Part shown: positions 9,406-18,262 of the stretch, piece after piece | How positions within the stretch are numbered: the first letter of the stretch is position 1 | Layout: each line of letters opens with the position of its first letter | Source: Desulfobulbaceae bacterium | GTDB taxonomy: Bacteria > Desulfobacterota > Desulfobulbia > Desulfobulbales > SURF-16 | DNA: 64,000 bases | Direction of reading: 5' to 3' | Assembly: GCA_024637145.1 (NCBI GenBank) | Contig: JAGXFQ010000014.1 | Span: 62,001-126,000, forward strand | Notes under the pieces: model-generated | What the model saw: only the letters and a program-made list of their open reading frames with translations | Told to the model about the DNA's origin: nothing | Databases searched by the model: none | Program-made: the position numbers and the translations under genes

Positions 9406-11610
9406 TTACGCTTTAACCAGTTTAACAAAGTTGTTACGCATGCCGTGACAACCGGTTTCCGGATCCACAGCCAGTATCGTGATCAGGGCTTGATCGTCAA
9501 TACCAGCACCCGCACCAACACTCATAGCGGGGTTCTTGGTGCCGTAACCATGGGCCATATATACGCAATCTTTGCGGATACCAGGGGTTACCTTGACAAT
9601 GGTGGTGTTGCGAGACTTCACACCTTCACTGTTAACGCAATATACCCGGTCGCCATTTACCAGGCTCAGTTCCTTGGCCATTTCGTCATTAATCCAGACA
9701 GGATTTTCAGGCATGGCGTGATGGAGCCAAACGTTGTTCTGGGTGCGGTTAAAGGTATGTACCGGTGAACGACCGTACAGCAGGCGGAAATGGCCGGCCG
9801 GCACCTCTTCCACGGCAATATAGGTGGGAGAAGCTGGATAGCCATAATCAGCGATTTCTGCGTTATTGAAATAGACCAGGAGATCATCGGCAACGCCGTA
9901 CGGATCTATACCCGGCTGGAGATGAATACCATCCTCAGCAATCAGCTTGGCAATGGAGAGGCCGGCGCCGGCAAGCTGCATATCGACCATTTCAGGAAGG
10001 GCAGAGACGGGAATCTTATCCCCGTAGCCCATGCGTTTGGCGATCTCGTTGGTGATATAGACCTGATCCTTACGCTCGAAATCAGCCATAACCATGGGCA
10101 TACGGGCCGAGATGTACTGCTGCTGCTTGCCGGAGAGATCCCATTGGGTCCCCGTCTTGATAAAATCATACCTTTCCAGATAGCTGGCCTCAGGCAGCAG
10201 AATATCGGCATACATGGTGATGTCGGTGGGCATGACATCAACGCACATGACAAAATCCATCTGCTTGAGCATGTCGATGGTCTTCTGCTGATTGGGGATG
10301 GTCTGGATGGGATTCTGGCCCCAGATAACACACGATTTGATGGGATAAGGGGCACCGGTTATGGCGGCATCGCGGATCAAGTCCGTGGGGGTACCGGGAG
10401 GAGAGTAAGGATAAATGCCGGCTGCTACATGCATGGCTTCTACATGATGTTCACCCTTGGGCCAGCCTACTTTACCAACACCTTTAGGGCCTTTACCTTT
10501 CACAAAGCTACCCTTAACGCCCATGGCCCCGAGCAGACCCATCATACAGCCAAGGGAGCGCTGACGCTGGAAGTCATTACCGTGCCAGCTCACATGCCGA
10601 CCGGGATGGATAGAGACATTAGGAGCGTTATCAGCCAGCAGATCAGCAACCCTTTTGATCTGGTCAGCAGGAACGTCACAGGTCTGGGCGGTTTTTTCGA
10701 TGGTCCATTCGGCAATGGACTCCTTGAACTCAGCAAAGCCGATGCCGTGCTTGTCGATAAAGGCCTTATTATGTTTGCCCTGCTGGATAATGTAGTTCAT
10801 CATGCCGAGCATCAGAGCGGTATCTGTACCAGGCTTCACAGCAACCCACTCATCAGCCTTAGCTGCAGAGGCGGAAAACCGTGGATCAACAATAATAAGC
10901 TTAGCGCCGTTCTCAAGACCTTTCAGATAACGTTTGGTATGGGAAACATGTACGTTCTCACCAAAATGACAACCAAGACCGAAAATAACCTTGGCATTTG
11001 CCATATCAACATTCTCACCAGGAGGGGTCCCGATGGTGGCCAGGAAAGCGGTGTCACGAATACCGCGACACTGAAAGAAAGAGGCCTCACTGACATTGGG
11101 AGTACCTACAGTATGCTCAAGATACTGCATGGGGTACTTAGCGGAAGCACCATGGGGAAACATACAGATACCCTTGGCGCCGAACTTCTGCTCCGTGGCC
11201 TTGAGTTTCTTGGCGCAGGTATCAAGGGCCTCGTCCCAGGAAATTCTTTTCCACTTCGGCGCGCCGCGCTGGCCCACATTTTTCATGGGATATTTGAGGC
11301 GATCCCTGTCGTAAAGCAACTGGACACCGGCATTACCGCGGGCACAGATGGACTGACCATTGTCAATGGATTTTGGGTTGCCCTCAAGCTTCATGAGCTT
11401 GTTGCCGCGAACCTTGCCAACCAGCTGACAGCGCCAGAAACACATCTCACAGATACCACCCACCATGGTCTTGTCGGCCATGGTCCCAGATGGGGTGAAT
11501 GGCGACTTGGCAACACCGGCCTGGGCAGTAACCACATTTGCCAGCGGCACCGATGCTGCTGCAAGCGTAGCCGTCTGCAGGAATTTACGTCTTGTTAAGT
11601 TGAAAGCCAT
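9406..11610 (-). CDS. Tat-exported molybdopterin oxidoreductase, PsrA/PhsA-like catalytic subunit
   Basis: Periplasmic bis-MGD molybdenum (or tungsten) reductase of the polysulfide/thiosulfate/arsenate/selenate reductase branch. The 734-residue protein starts with a Tat signal (TRRKFLQ, then an Ala-rich h-region). Near residue 52 is the [4Fe-4S] motif CEMCFWRC with the fourth cysteine in QSICARG. Next come the MGD-binding blocks, including GLGCHFGENVHVSHTKRY and CVIWGQNPIQTIPN, and a C-terminal dinucleotide-binding domain (LLYGRSPVHTFNRTQNN). The residue lined up with the metal ligand is probably the cysteine in SFFQCRGIRD, which supports the PsrA-like class. The true acceptor cannot be read from sequence; polysulfide, thiosulfate, tetrathionate or an oxyanion are candidates. 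Confidence 0.88.
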   Translation of the reverse strand: MAFNLTRRKFLQTATLAAASVPLANVVTAQAGVAKSPFTPSGTMADKTMVGGICEMCFWRCQLVGKVRGNKLMKLEGNPKSIDNGQSICARGNAGVQLLYDRDRLKYPMKNVGQRGAPKWKRISWDEALDTCAKKLKATEQKFGAKGICMFPHGASAKYPMQYLEHTVGTPNVSEASFFQCRGIRDTAFLATIGTPPGENVDMANAKVIFGLGCHFGENVHVSHTKRYLKGLENGAKLIIVDPRFSASAAKADEWVAVKPGTDTALMLGMMNYIIQQGKHNKAFIDKHGIGFAEFKESIAEWTIEKTAQTCDVPADQIKRVADLLADNAPNVSIHPGRHVSWHGNDFQRQRSLGCMMGLLGAMGVKGSFVKGKGPKGVGKVGWPKGEHHVEAMHVAAGIYPYSPPGTPTDLIRDAAITGAPYPIKSCVIWGQNPIQTIPNQQKTIDMLKQMDFVMCVDVMPTDITMYADILLPEASYLERYDFIKTGTQWDLSGKQQQYISARMPMVMADFERKDQVYITNEIAKRMGYGDKIPVSALPEMVDMQLAGAGLSIAKLIAEDGIHLQPGIDPYGVADDLLVYFNNAEIADYGYPASPTYIAVEEVPAGHFRLLYGRSPVHTFNRTQNNVWLHHAMPENPVWINDEMAKELSLVNGDRVYCVNSEGVKSRNTTIVKVTPGIRKDCVYMAHGYGTKNPAMSVGAGAGIDDQALITILAVDPETGCHGMRNNFVKLVKA

Positions 11611-11689
11611 ATTCTCTTACCTCCCTCAGGTTTTTATTATTTGAAACAATAAGCTTCAAAAAAATATGCTCTTTAGAGACTCTTCTCTT

Positions 11690-12262
11690 TCACGCGGCCT
11701 GTCCAGAATCCGCTTCGGTCTCAATCCTCGTAAAAAAATCTATTACTTCTACAGCTGTTTTTAAATAGGAAACCTCCGCCTCTGCCAAGACCAGGTCGCG
11801 AAACTGGGCAAACCATGGCCGGAAATAGAGACGTAGAAATTCTTCGCTGCTGCCCTGCTTCTCATCCTCAAGTAAGGCGATGAAATCAAGCTCAGTGACA
11901 AGATGATCAGGGAATTCATTGGTTGTTATATCAAAGCCGTGGCTACGAAAATATTCGCGGGTTTTATCGGCAGTGGTGCTGTTGAGGGTGCCATCAATAT
12001 AGATTGAGGCATAGGGAGGGGCCACCACATGGGGCACCCCATTGATAAAGAGGCGGGTATAATCCACCTGAATCTCTTCCAGGATGGCGTCGGTAATCTT
12101 CGCAGGCAGGCTCTTTTGCGGAACATGGCCAAGCTGAACAAGAAGTTCTTTAAAAACAGAAAGAAAGTCATCAGTGAACCATGAAGACTCGGGGTAGCGC
12201 ATGGTCTGCGCCAGAAAACGAAAAATTTCGGCAAGCCTGATCGGCTCCTGTGTAGCTGACAT
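11690..12262 (-). CDS. TorD/DmsD-family molybdoenzyme chaperone
   Basis: All-helical cytoplasmic chaperone that binds the Tat signal and the apo form of a partner molybdoenzyme until cofactor is loaded. The 190-residue protein has the family signature order: an N-terminal helix with FLAQTMRYPES, then LQVDYTRLFING VPHVVAPPYAS written here with a gap (EEIQVDYTRLF, GVPHVVAPPYAS), then DHLVTELDFIALL. It is first in the operon, 79 bases before the catalytic subunit gene. Its role in maturing that subunit is inferred from position and family. Confidence 0.88.
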   Translation of the reverse strand: MSATQEPIRLAEIFRFLAQTMRYPESSWFTDDFLSVFKELLVQLGHVPQKSLPAKITDAILEEIQVDYTRLFINGVPHVVAPPYASIYIDGTLNSTTADKTREYFRSHGFDITTNEFPDHLVTELDFIALLEDEKQGSSEEFLRLYFRPWFAQFRDLVLAEAEVSYLKTAVEVIDFFTRIETEADSGQAA

Positions 12263-12614
12263 AGTATCCCATAATTTTCTGAATATTCTGAACTACCCCT
12301 TTACAGAAAGCAACTGAAAAAAAAAGGGGGTCACAGCAATTCAGGAACGGTTTACACATCCTCCTCCAGAAATGAAGGATGATAAGGGCTGCATACTCTT
12401 TATTTACCTGGCTCCACTAGCCATATATAAGTAAACGATTCTCTTTAACACAGGTTGTTGGCAGGGAAAATGTGGCAAATTGTCGCGCCAGCATGTTTTC
12501 TCCTTTTTTTTCAGTAAGATTTGCCTGGCCAGCCCTAAAAGATGGCAGCGGTCAGAGTGATATGCTACCTTCAGGCAACGTCCCTATTTCTCTCATTTTT
12601 CAGATGACCAAACA
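12263..12614. promoter_or_regulatory. Divergent control region between molybdoenzyme operon and regB
   Basis: A 352-base gap between two divergent transcription units, so it must hold promoters for both. I see no ORF of its own. It is AT-rich around 12395-12450. Near the regB side it contains a RegR/RegA-like box (listed separately). Start sites were not assigned. Confidence 0.6.
12472..12486 (+). promoter_or_regulatory. RegA/RegR/PrrA-like binding box
   Basis: GTGGCAAATTGTCGC fits the spacing of the alphaproteobacterial RegR-type box GNGRCRTTNNGNCGC, recalled from memory. It matches nine of eleven specified positions, the two misses being the central TT. It lies 129 bases before regB and 210 before the molybdoenzyme operon, in exactly the place expected for autoregulation and for control of the divergent reductase. 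One match found by eye; not tested for chance frequency. Confidence 0.45.
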
Positions 12615-13970
12615 ATGCCTGCCCATCCCTTAAACAGCCTGGATCCCCAGCAAAACATCCACGACCCCCGTCGTATCGGTCTGCTCTGGCTGGTAAAATT
12701 ACGCTGGTGGGCCGTGGCCGGTCAGATTCTTACCCTTACCGTGGGCGTCCTGCTCTTCCATTTGGATATTCCCATCTCTGCAGTCAGTGCGGTGCTTGTT
12801 ATTGAGATTATCACCAATAGCGGTCTGGCCCTGCGGCTGCGTACCCGGAAAGGCCCTCCCGCCGCCCACCTGCTACCCCTCACCCTCTTTGGTGACATCG
12901 CCCTCCTGACAGGCCTCCTCTATGTCACCGGCGGCACCATGAACCCCTTCACCTTTCTCTTCCTGGTTCATATCACCCTGGGCGCCATCCTGTTACCGGC
13001 CCGGCTCGCCTGGGGTCTCACGGCGGCAACCATCATCTTCTATGGCGTCATGTTTCTGCCCTCCCTTCTCCAGAGGGGCGGCGGGGAGGCAGAGCAACAG
13101 ATTCAGCAGGTATGCAATGTCACCAATCTCAACATGGACCTGCACCTGCAGGGCATGTGGTTTGCCTATGCCATCAGCGCCATCCTGATAACCTTTTTCG
13201 CCTCCCGTATTCAGCACTCCTTAAGTGAATATCATCGCACCATTGCCAGGCTTCACCAGGAGAAACAGCAGAATGACAAACTCCGCGCCCTGGCCACCCT
13301 GGCCGCTGGTGCCGCCCATGAACTTTCCACGCCCCTGGCCACCATTGCTCTGGCCTCTGGCGAGATGGTCTATAGCTGTGAAAATAAAATCTATGATACA
13401 GGGTTACTGGAGGATGCCCAGCTGATCCGTGACCAGACCCGGCGCTGCAAGAACATCCTTTTTCAGATGTCAGCGGATGCCGGTGCCGTGCAGGCCGAAA
13501 AATATATCCCCAGCACCGTTGAGCAGCTGCTGACTACTGCCCTGGATCTCCTGGGTGAGATCTCCCAGCAGCTGGTGATCAGCAATAAGATTCCTGGCCA
13601 ATCATTACTGGTTCCCGCCCATGCCGTCGCCTGGGCCTTGAAGGCTCTGTTGTCCAATGCGGCTGATGCCAGTGCGCCTGACCAGGAAATCCTCCTTGAA
13701 TGCCAAGAAGAGGGAGAGTATATTTGTTTCCGTGTCCGTGACCATGGCTGTGGCATGGCGCCCGAAGTGGTCTCCCAGGCCCCTGACCCTTTCTTCACCA
13801 CAAAACCCGTGGGCAGGGGCATGGGGCTGGGACTTTTCCTGGCCAAATCCCTGGCAAGCCAGCTCGGGGGCTCCTTGATGATCCAATCACTGGAAAGCAA
13901 AGGAACCACCATCACCATGACCTTCAAGAAATCATTAATCAGCCAACCAACCAACCATGGGGAGATCTAA
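12615..13970 (+). CDS. regB: Redox-sensing histidine kinase, RegB/PrrB family
   Basis: Membrane sensor kinase that reports quinone-pool or respiratory redox state to RegA. The 451-residue protein has six predicted membrane helices in residues 15-200. The RegB quinone-binding heptapeptide appears as GGTMNPF near residue 108. The H-box AAGAAHELSTPLATI lies near residue 237, then an HATPase domain with NAADAS, DHGCGM and GRGMGLGLFLAKS. A cysteine in QTRRCKNIL about 43 residues after the phospho-histidine corresponds to the redox cysteine region of alphaproteobacterial RegB. It is followed six bases on by regA. RegB outside alpha- and gammaproteobacteria is less often discussed, so this pair is noteworthy. 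Confidence 0.9.
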   Translation: MPAHPLNSLDPQQNIHDPRRIGLLWLVKLRWWAVAGQILTLTVGVLLFHLDIPISAVSAVLVIEIITNSGLALRLRTRKGPPAAHLLPLTLFGDIALLTGLLYVTGGTMNPFTFLFLVHITLGAILLPARLAWGLTAATIIFYGVMFLPSLLQRGGGEAEQQIQQVCNVTNLNMDLHLQGMWFAYAISAILITFFASRIQHSLSEYHRTIARLHQEKQQNDKLRALATLAAGAAHELSTPLATIALASGEMVYSCENKIYDTGLLEDAQLIRDQTRRCKNILFQMSADAGAVQAEKYIPSTVEQLLTTALDLLGEISQQLVISNKIPGQSLLVPAHAVAWALKALLSNAADASAPDQEILLECQEEGEYICFRVRDHGCGMAPEVVSQAPDPFFTTKPVGRGMGLGLFLAKSLASQLGGSLMIQSLESKGTTITMTFKKSLISQPTNHGEI

Positions 13971-13976
13971 AGAACG

Positions 13977-14504
13977 ATGCCCACTATTTTACTCGTTGAC
14001 GATGAAGACATCTTCCGCAACCGCCTGGCCAAGGCCTTGGAACGGCGCGGCTTTCATGTGGAAACAGCAAGCAATTACCTCGGTGCCGTGGAGATCATCG
14101 CCCGCCAGAAACCAGAGTACGCGGTTGTCGATCTCAAGATGGAAGGCAAATCCGGCCTTGATGTCCTGCGCACCGGCCTTCGCCATCATCCCGGCCTGCA
14201 GGCCGTGGTCTTGACCGGCTATGGCTCCATTGCCACGGCCACCAAGGCCATCAAACTGGGGGCCATTGGTTACCTCACCAAGCCGGCCGAGGTTGAAGAT
14301 ATTATTGCCGCCTTTGAATCTGAAGGACTGAAGGATCTTGAAGATGCCAGCCTCAGCGCCCCCACCCTGGCCAGAGTGGAGTGGGAGCATATCAGCCGGG
14401 TGTTAAGCGACTGCGACAACAATATCTCCCAGGCCGCCAAAAAACTGGGCATCCATCGCCGTACCCTGCAGCGCAAGCTCCAGAAATTCCCGCCCACCCT
14501 CTAA
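13977..14504 (+). CDS. regA: Response regulator RegA/PrrA/ActR
   Basis: DNA-binding response regulator phosphorylated by RegB. The 175-residue protein is the full family length. It has a receiver domain with the acidic pair in LLVDDED, the phosphorylation aspartate in YAVVDLKMEGKSG, and the conserved Thr/Lys in VVLTGYGS and YLTKPA. A short linker leads to a Fis-type helix-turn-helix, VEWEHISRVLSDCDNNISQA then KLGIHRRTLQRKL, which is almost diagnostic of RegA. Likely targets include the divergent molybdoenzyme operon, given the box at 12472. That is inference. Confidence 0.93.
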   Translation: MPTILLVDDEDIFRNRLAKALERRGFHVETASNYLGAVEIIARQKPEYAVVDLKMEGKSGLDVLRTGLRHHPGLQAVVLTGYGSIATATKAIKLGAIGYLTKPAEVEDIIAAFESEGLKDLEDASLSAPTLARVEWEHISRVLSDCDNNISQAAKKLGIHRRTLQRKLQKFPPTL

Positions 14505-14566
14505 AAAATGGTTCCCGGCGACAAAAAAAGCCTGCCATATTCCCCTTTGGTGACTGCCACCGGCTT

Positions 14567-15577
14567 CTACCCCTCCCCTCCTCTAAAGAGATAGAGCAGA
14601 TAAGGGTAGGAGGAGAGCACGGCATAGAGCGCCAGGGCGAACAGGGAAACCGCCACAAGTTTTTTTTGCAGCCTGGCCACGGTGGGAGCAAGAATCCCCC
14701 GGGCCCGGCAAAGGTGGATGAGCATGGGCATGACACCGCAAAAAGCCGTGGCAAAGAGCGGCAGGTAGATAAAAAAACCGATATAGCCATACTCCCTCTT
14801 CAACATGCAAAAGGGACAGTTATGAAAGGGCATGGCGTAGATATAGGACGAGAGCTGCGCAATAAGGGTATGCAAGGCCAGGACAAAGAAGAGCGCCATG
14901 GCCGTGCCGTAGAGAAGATATAGAATGATTTCTTGCCGCCGCCAGGCCAGAAAACCTGCCACAAAGAGCAAGGCCAGCCAGCTGTAATAGAAACCCAGGG
15001 TGGTCTGACTGCCCATCCTTCCCAGCAGATTCTGCACCGCCCCTTTGTCTCCTTCCCCAAAAATAACGGCACAGCAGGAGGTAATAACATCCGGGTTGAG
15101 CCCCTGCAGATACAAAATAAGGAGGGCGGTGTCCGCCAGCAGCAGAGGGGCAATCAGAAGCAGAAGAATATATTTAAGCCGTACCAGAGGATATTTTTCA
15201 CTGCTGATATCAAGCTGATGGAGCACAATCCACAACCCATAGAGAAACATGCCAGCAATCTTGACAATAAGCAGGGGAAGGCCATAGTCGTTGGCCAGCA
15301 GGGCACCGGTGGCGCACATGGCCCCGGAGAGCATGCCGGAGAAATGATCCGCGGCCAGGACATAGAGCAGCAGGGAGATAATCTGAAAAGCGAGACCATA
15401 CTGGACCAGAGTGGACGAGAGCCAGATCTCAGACTCCAGCTCAATTTGCCTCTGGCTGTCGGCAGCAGGATCCCAGTGGCGCAGGACCTTAACCGCTGTT
15501 TTACAGGCCACCAAAATCAAAAAAAGGGTGATGCCGCTCAGCAGACAGAGGGCCAGACTCCAGGGATTAACAAACAT
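14567..15577 (-). CDS. Eight-helix membrane protein with CPFC motif, NosL/ABC cassette
   Basis: Not recognised as a named family. The 336-residue protein has about eight strongly hydrophobic segments, near residues 5-27, 54-80, 98-125, 132-158, 195-214, 219-248, 266-290 and 308-334. Two cysteine pairs stand out: SCCAVIF near residue 168 and HNCPFCMLKREYGYIGF near residue 255. The second resembles the CxxC plus basic context of DsbB-type thiol oxidoreductases, but the overall topology is different. It is the last gene of the seven-gene minus-strand cassette and its start overlaps the ABC ATPase gene by 11 bases. A role in thiol or metal handling at the membrane fits the NosL and TlpA neighbours, but is speculative. 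Confidence 0.8.
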   Translation of the reverse strand: MFVNPWSLALCLLSGITLFLILVACKTAVKVLRHWDPAADSQRQIELESEIWLSSTLVQYGLAFQIISLLLYVLAADHFSGMLSGAMCATGALLANDYGLPLLIVKIAGMFLYGLWIVLHQLDISSEKYPLVRLKYILLLLIAPLLLADTALLILYLQGLNPDVITSCCAVIFGEGDKGAVQNLLGRMGSQTTLGFYYSWLALLFVAGFLAWRRQEIILYLLYGTAMALFFVLALHTLIAQLSSYIYAMPFHNCPFCMLKREYGYIGFFIYLPLFATAFCGVMPMLIHLCRARGILAPTVARLQKKLVAVSLFALALYAVLSSYPYLLYLFRGGEG

Positions 15578-16250
15578 CCTGAGTCACCCTGCCGTCCTGC
15601 ACGCCATAACGCCTATCCAGGCCCGCATCTTCAGTCACCAGGGGATCATGGGAGGCGATGATAATGGTTTTCCCCTCCCCTTTTAACTCCCGCATGGTGG
15701 CCAGAAATTCCCTGCTGAGATGGGTGTCGAGATGGGCGGTGGGTTCATCGGCGATGATAATGGGTGGGTCATTAATCAAGGCCCTGGCAATGGCCACCCG
15801 CTGCAGTTCACCGCCGGAGATCTCCCCGGCAGGAAAATTACGGCGATGGTGGATACCATACCGTTCCAGAAGCGGCTCTGCCATGGCCCGGCGCCGGGCC
15901 GGAGAAAAACCCAGGGGCATAAGGGGCAGGATGATGTTTTCCAGCACAGAAAGCCTGGGCAGGATATTGAAATGCTGGAAAATGAAGCCGATGGTCTGGC
16001 GCCGATGGATGGTGAGAAAACGATCAGGCAGTCGAGCCAGCTGGGTGCCGGCGATAACCGCCCTGCCGCTGGTGGGGGGATAAATACAACCGATGATCGA
16101 CAGCAGGGTTGATTTTCCGGAACCACTGGCCCCCTTGAGACAGACCATGGTCCCCTGGGCCACGCTGAGCTGGACCCCCTCCAGGGCCCGCACTTCATTG
16201 ACCTCTCCCTGGTTGTAGATCTTGACGATATCTGTCAGTTCAATGAGCAT
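15567..16250 (-). CDS. ABC transporter ATPase, LolD/MacB type
   Basis: ATP-binding subunit of a type VII (LolCDE/MacB/FtsEX-like) ABC system. The 227-residue protein has Walker A GASGSGKSTLL, Q-loop region FIFQHFNILPR, signature ISGGELQRVAIARA and Walker B IIIADEPTAHLD. It follows its likely permease (16255-17436) with a four-base gap and overlaps the next gene. These systems usually do mechanical work in the periplasm or move lipoproteins rather than import solutes. Confidence 0.93.
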   Translation of the reverse strand: MLIELTDIVKIYNQGEVNEVRALEGVQLSVAQGTMVCLKGASGSGKSTLLSIIGCIYPPTSGRAVIAGTQLARLPDRFLTIHRRQTIGFIFQHFNILPRLSVLENIILPLMPLGFSPARRRAMAEPLLERYGIHHRRNFPAGEISGGELQRVAIARALINDPPIIIADEPTAHLDTHLSREFLATMRELKGEGKTIIIASHDPLVTEDAGLDRRYGVQDGRVTQDVC

Positions 16251-16254
16251 ATCT

Positions 16255-17436
16255 CTATCCCCTTAAGGCAGAATCCGTGGCAACAGAGGCAGAACGCCAG
16301 GCCGGGATAATGGTGGCAGCCAAGTAGGGCAATATGGAGAGAGAAAAGAGGAGAAAGAGATCTGTGCCGCTGACAACAGGTACCAAATCAAAGCCGGGCC
16401 GCAGCACAGACCACCCCATCATCACGGAGCGGAAAAGCCCGGCCTGGAAATAGCCGATATGGATATAGGCCAGGATCGTCCCCGAGACAAAGGCCACCAG
16501 GGCCAGGGCCAGACTCTCCCAGAAACGGACCATCAGCACATCGGGGGTCTGCCAGCCAAGAATTTTCAATATGGAAATTTCCCGCCGCTCTTCCGGGGCC
16601 ATGCCGGACGCCTTGTCCCAGGCCATGATGATAAAGGCGGCCAGGGCGCTTATAAGGCAAATGGCCGCAAAACCGGAACGCCAGCTGAAAACCGCCTGGT
16701 ATGTCTTGAGGATCTGGGGCCTTGTAATCACCCTGGTGTCCGGCAGCACCTGAGAGATTTTCCGGGCAATGGTGGCGATCTCCAGGGGATTGACCACCTC
16801 CACCAGGAGGTCGGTGGCCAGCTGGGGATCCAGACCAAAAAGGTCCCTGCCATCATCTATGCCGGTGATCACCAGATCATAGGTGAGGATATTGCTCTGC
16901 GGCGCAAAAATCCCCCGCACCGAGAAGGGCTTCAGGGTCAAATCTGGCCGAAAGAAAGAAAAGCTGCGCCGACTCCCCAGGTCAAGATCAGCCAGCACTC
17001 CCTGGCCGATGACCGCCCACCCCTGTTCTCCCTGAGCACCGAAACGTCCTTCAGCAAGGACCTCCTCCCCCAAAAGAGGAGAGCGAGAGAGGCCCATCAC
17101 CGTGATATTGGCGCCGGTAACCTCATTATACTTATAGCCCCACACCCGGGGGCTCACCTGGTGCACCCCGAAAATATCCTCAATCTTCCCCATATAGGAG
17201 AGAGGAATCGATTCCTGCCGACCGGCAACCATGTGCTGCACCGTAATCTCCGGAGTCTGGCGCAGCGTGATCTGGGCGGAGACCAGCAGGGAACGGGTCA
17301 GGAACAAAAAAGAGGCCAACAGAAAGATCACCAGGGTGAAGACGAAAAAGACACTGAGATTCTTCCCCTTGCGGCGCCAGAGAGACGACAGGGCATAGTC
17401 CAGGAGATTAAGGTGTTTTTCAAGAAAAATTCTCAT
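16255..17436 (-). CDS. FtsX/MacB-type ABC permease
   Basis: Permease partner of the ATPase next door. The 393-residue protein has one N-terminal membrane helix (near residues 24-50) and a periplasmic MacB_PCD-like domain. Three C-terminal helices carry the FtsX core, including APEERREISILKILGWQTPD, the cytoplasmic coupling region. I choose ATG 17436 because it overlaps the stop of the preceding small gene as ATGA. The frame is open five codons further up. There is no large MacB-type adaptor partner here, so the cassette may act inside the periplasm or inner membrane. Confidence 0.9.
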   Translation of the reverse strand: MRIFLEKHLNLLDYALSSLWRRKGKNLSVFFVFTLVIFLLASFLFLTRSLLVSAQITLRQTPEITVQHMVAGRQESIPLSYMGKIEDIFGVHQVSPRVWGYKYNEVTGANITVMGLSRSPLLGEEVLAEGRFGAQGEQGWAVIGQGVLADLDLGSRRSFSFFRPDLTLKPFSVRGIFAPQSNILTYDLVITGIDDGRDLFGLDPQLATDLLVEVVNPLEIATIARKISQVLPDTRVITRPQILKTYQAVFSWRSGFAAICLISALAAFIIMAWDKASGMAPEERREISILKILGWQTPDVLMVRFWESLALALVAFVSGTILAYIHIGYFQAGLFRSVMMGWSVLRPGFDLVPVVSGTDLFLLFSLSILPYLAATIIPAWRSASVATDSALRG

Positions 17437-17711
17437 GGCAGAGGGGCCCAAAAGAGCCCGGTGGGAAAATGCTCCAGGGCGACCGGATAATCCATAAAAG
17501 GAACCAGGTCATCCGTCACCGCAGGATGCCTTGTGTAGCGCGCCTCCGTGGCCAGACAGAGGTCGGTGAGGCCCAGCTCTCGGGTCAGGTTGTCCCGCCC
17601 TGCCTGGCCAGCTCTCTCCGCCACCGCCCGCTGGCGGCCATGCAGTGAGGCAAGGAGACCAACAGCGGTCAAGGTGAGCAGGAGCAGGGCAAATAATGTT
17701 GCGGGACGCAT
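17433..17711 (-). CDS. Small membrane-anchored protein of the NosL/ABC cassette
   Basis: Unnamed 92-residue protein with one N-terminal hydrophobic helix (residues 4-22, TLFALLLLTLTAVGLLASL) and a short periplasmic part ending HPAVTDDLVPFMDYPVALEH FPTG (shown with a gap). It is joined to its neighbours by an ATGA overlap downstream and a 35-base gap from nosL. The invariant position inside the cassette and the tight coupling argue for a real gene. The aromatic/acidic tail carries no motif I can name. Confidence 0.72.
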   Translation of the reverse strand: MRPATLFALLLLTLTAVGLLASLHGRQRAVAERAGQAGRDNLTRELGLTDLCLATEARYTRHPAVTDDLVPFMDYPVALEHFPTGLFWAPLP

Positions 17712-17746
17712 AAGTAAGGATAGGGGCAGGAAGAAGGAGAAGCGGC

Positions 17747-18262
17747 CTATTCCATCCCCATCTTGTGCATCTTTTTCATCTTCATGCCCCGGCGCATGGA
17801 TTCCACCTTCTGGGCCGTAATCTCGGCAAAGCGGAGAATGGCGTGGCCCTGATGATCCTTTAAAAAGGCCTGAGCGCCCTCCTGGCTGGCAAAGGGAATG
17901 AACTCATGGCCCATGGGTCCATGGAGATCACTGCCCACCACATAGAAGGCCTGGCGGCCATCAAGCCACTCCAGGGTATAATAATCCTTCACCCAGATAT
18001 CCTTGATGGCGTCGGCCTGGGTCCCATATTTCTCGGGGTTGAAATAATAGACCATCATATCCTTGACCCCGTCAAAAAGGGCCCTATGGCCGTTTTCAGT
18101 GCGGATCTGGGTAACCCAGTTGGGATATTTAGCGACAAACATACCGCAGACCTGGCAGCGGCTCTCTGCCGGAACATCAGCCGGTGACTGGGCAAAGGCG
18201 ATGCCGGAAGCAGCCAGAAAAGCCAGAGCAAGCAGGAGAAAGATATTTTTAAGATTATTCAT
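17747..18262 (-). CDS. nosL: NosL-family copper chaperone
   Basis: NosL proteins are periplasmic Cu(I)-binding proteins that feed copper to nitrous-oxide reductase. The 171-residue protein has a signal peptide (about residues 1-24) and the NosL hallmark RCQVCGMFVAKYPNW near residue 35. The FDGVKDMMVYYF region and a conserved second half (GSDLHGPMGHEFIPFASQEG) follow. Its C-terminus is a Met/His/Lys tail, MRRGMKMKKMHKMGME, which looks like an added soft-metal site. There is no lipobox, unlike many NosL. No nosZ or nosD is in the window, so the client is not N2O reductase encoded here. The secreted beta-propeller at 19812 is a candidate. It abuts the TlpA-like gene with no gap. Confidence 0.88.
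   Translation of the reverse strand: MNNLKNIFLLLALAFLAASGIAFAQSPADVPAESRCQVCGMFVAKYPNWVTQIRTENGHRALFDGVKDMMVYYFNPEKYGTQADAIKDIWVKDYYTLEWLDGRQAFYVVGSDLHGPMGHEFIPFASQEGAQAFLKDHQGHAILRFAEITAQKVESMRRGMKMKKMHKMGME

Noticed and set aside
17747-18262. Nitrous-oxide reduction cluster
   Set aside because: Only nosL is present; there is no nosZ, nosD, nosR or recognisable nosY in the window.
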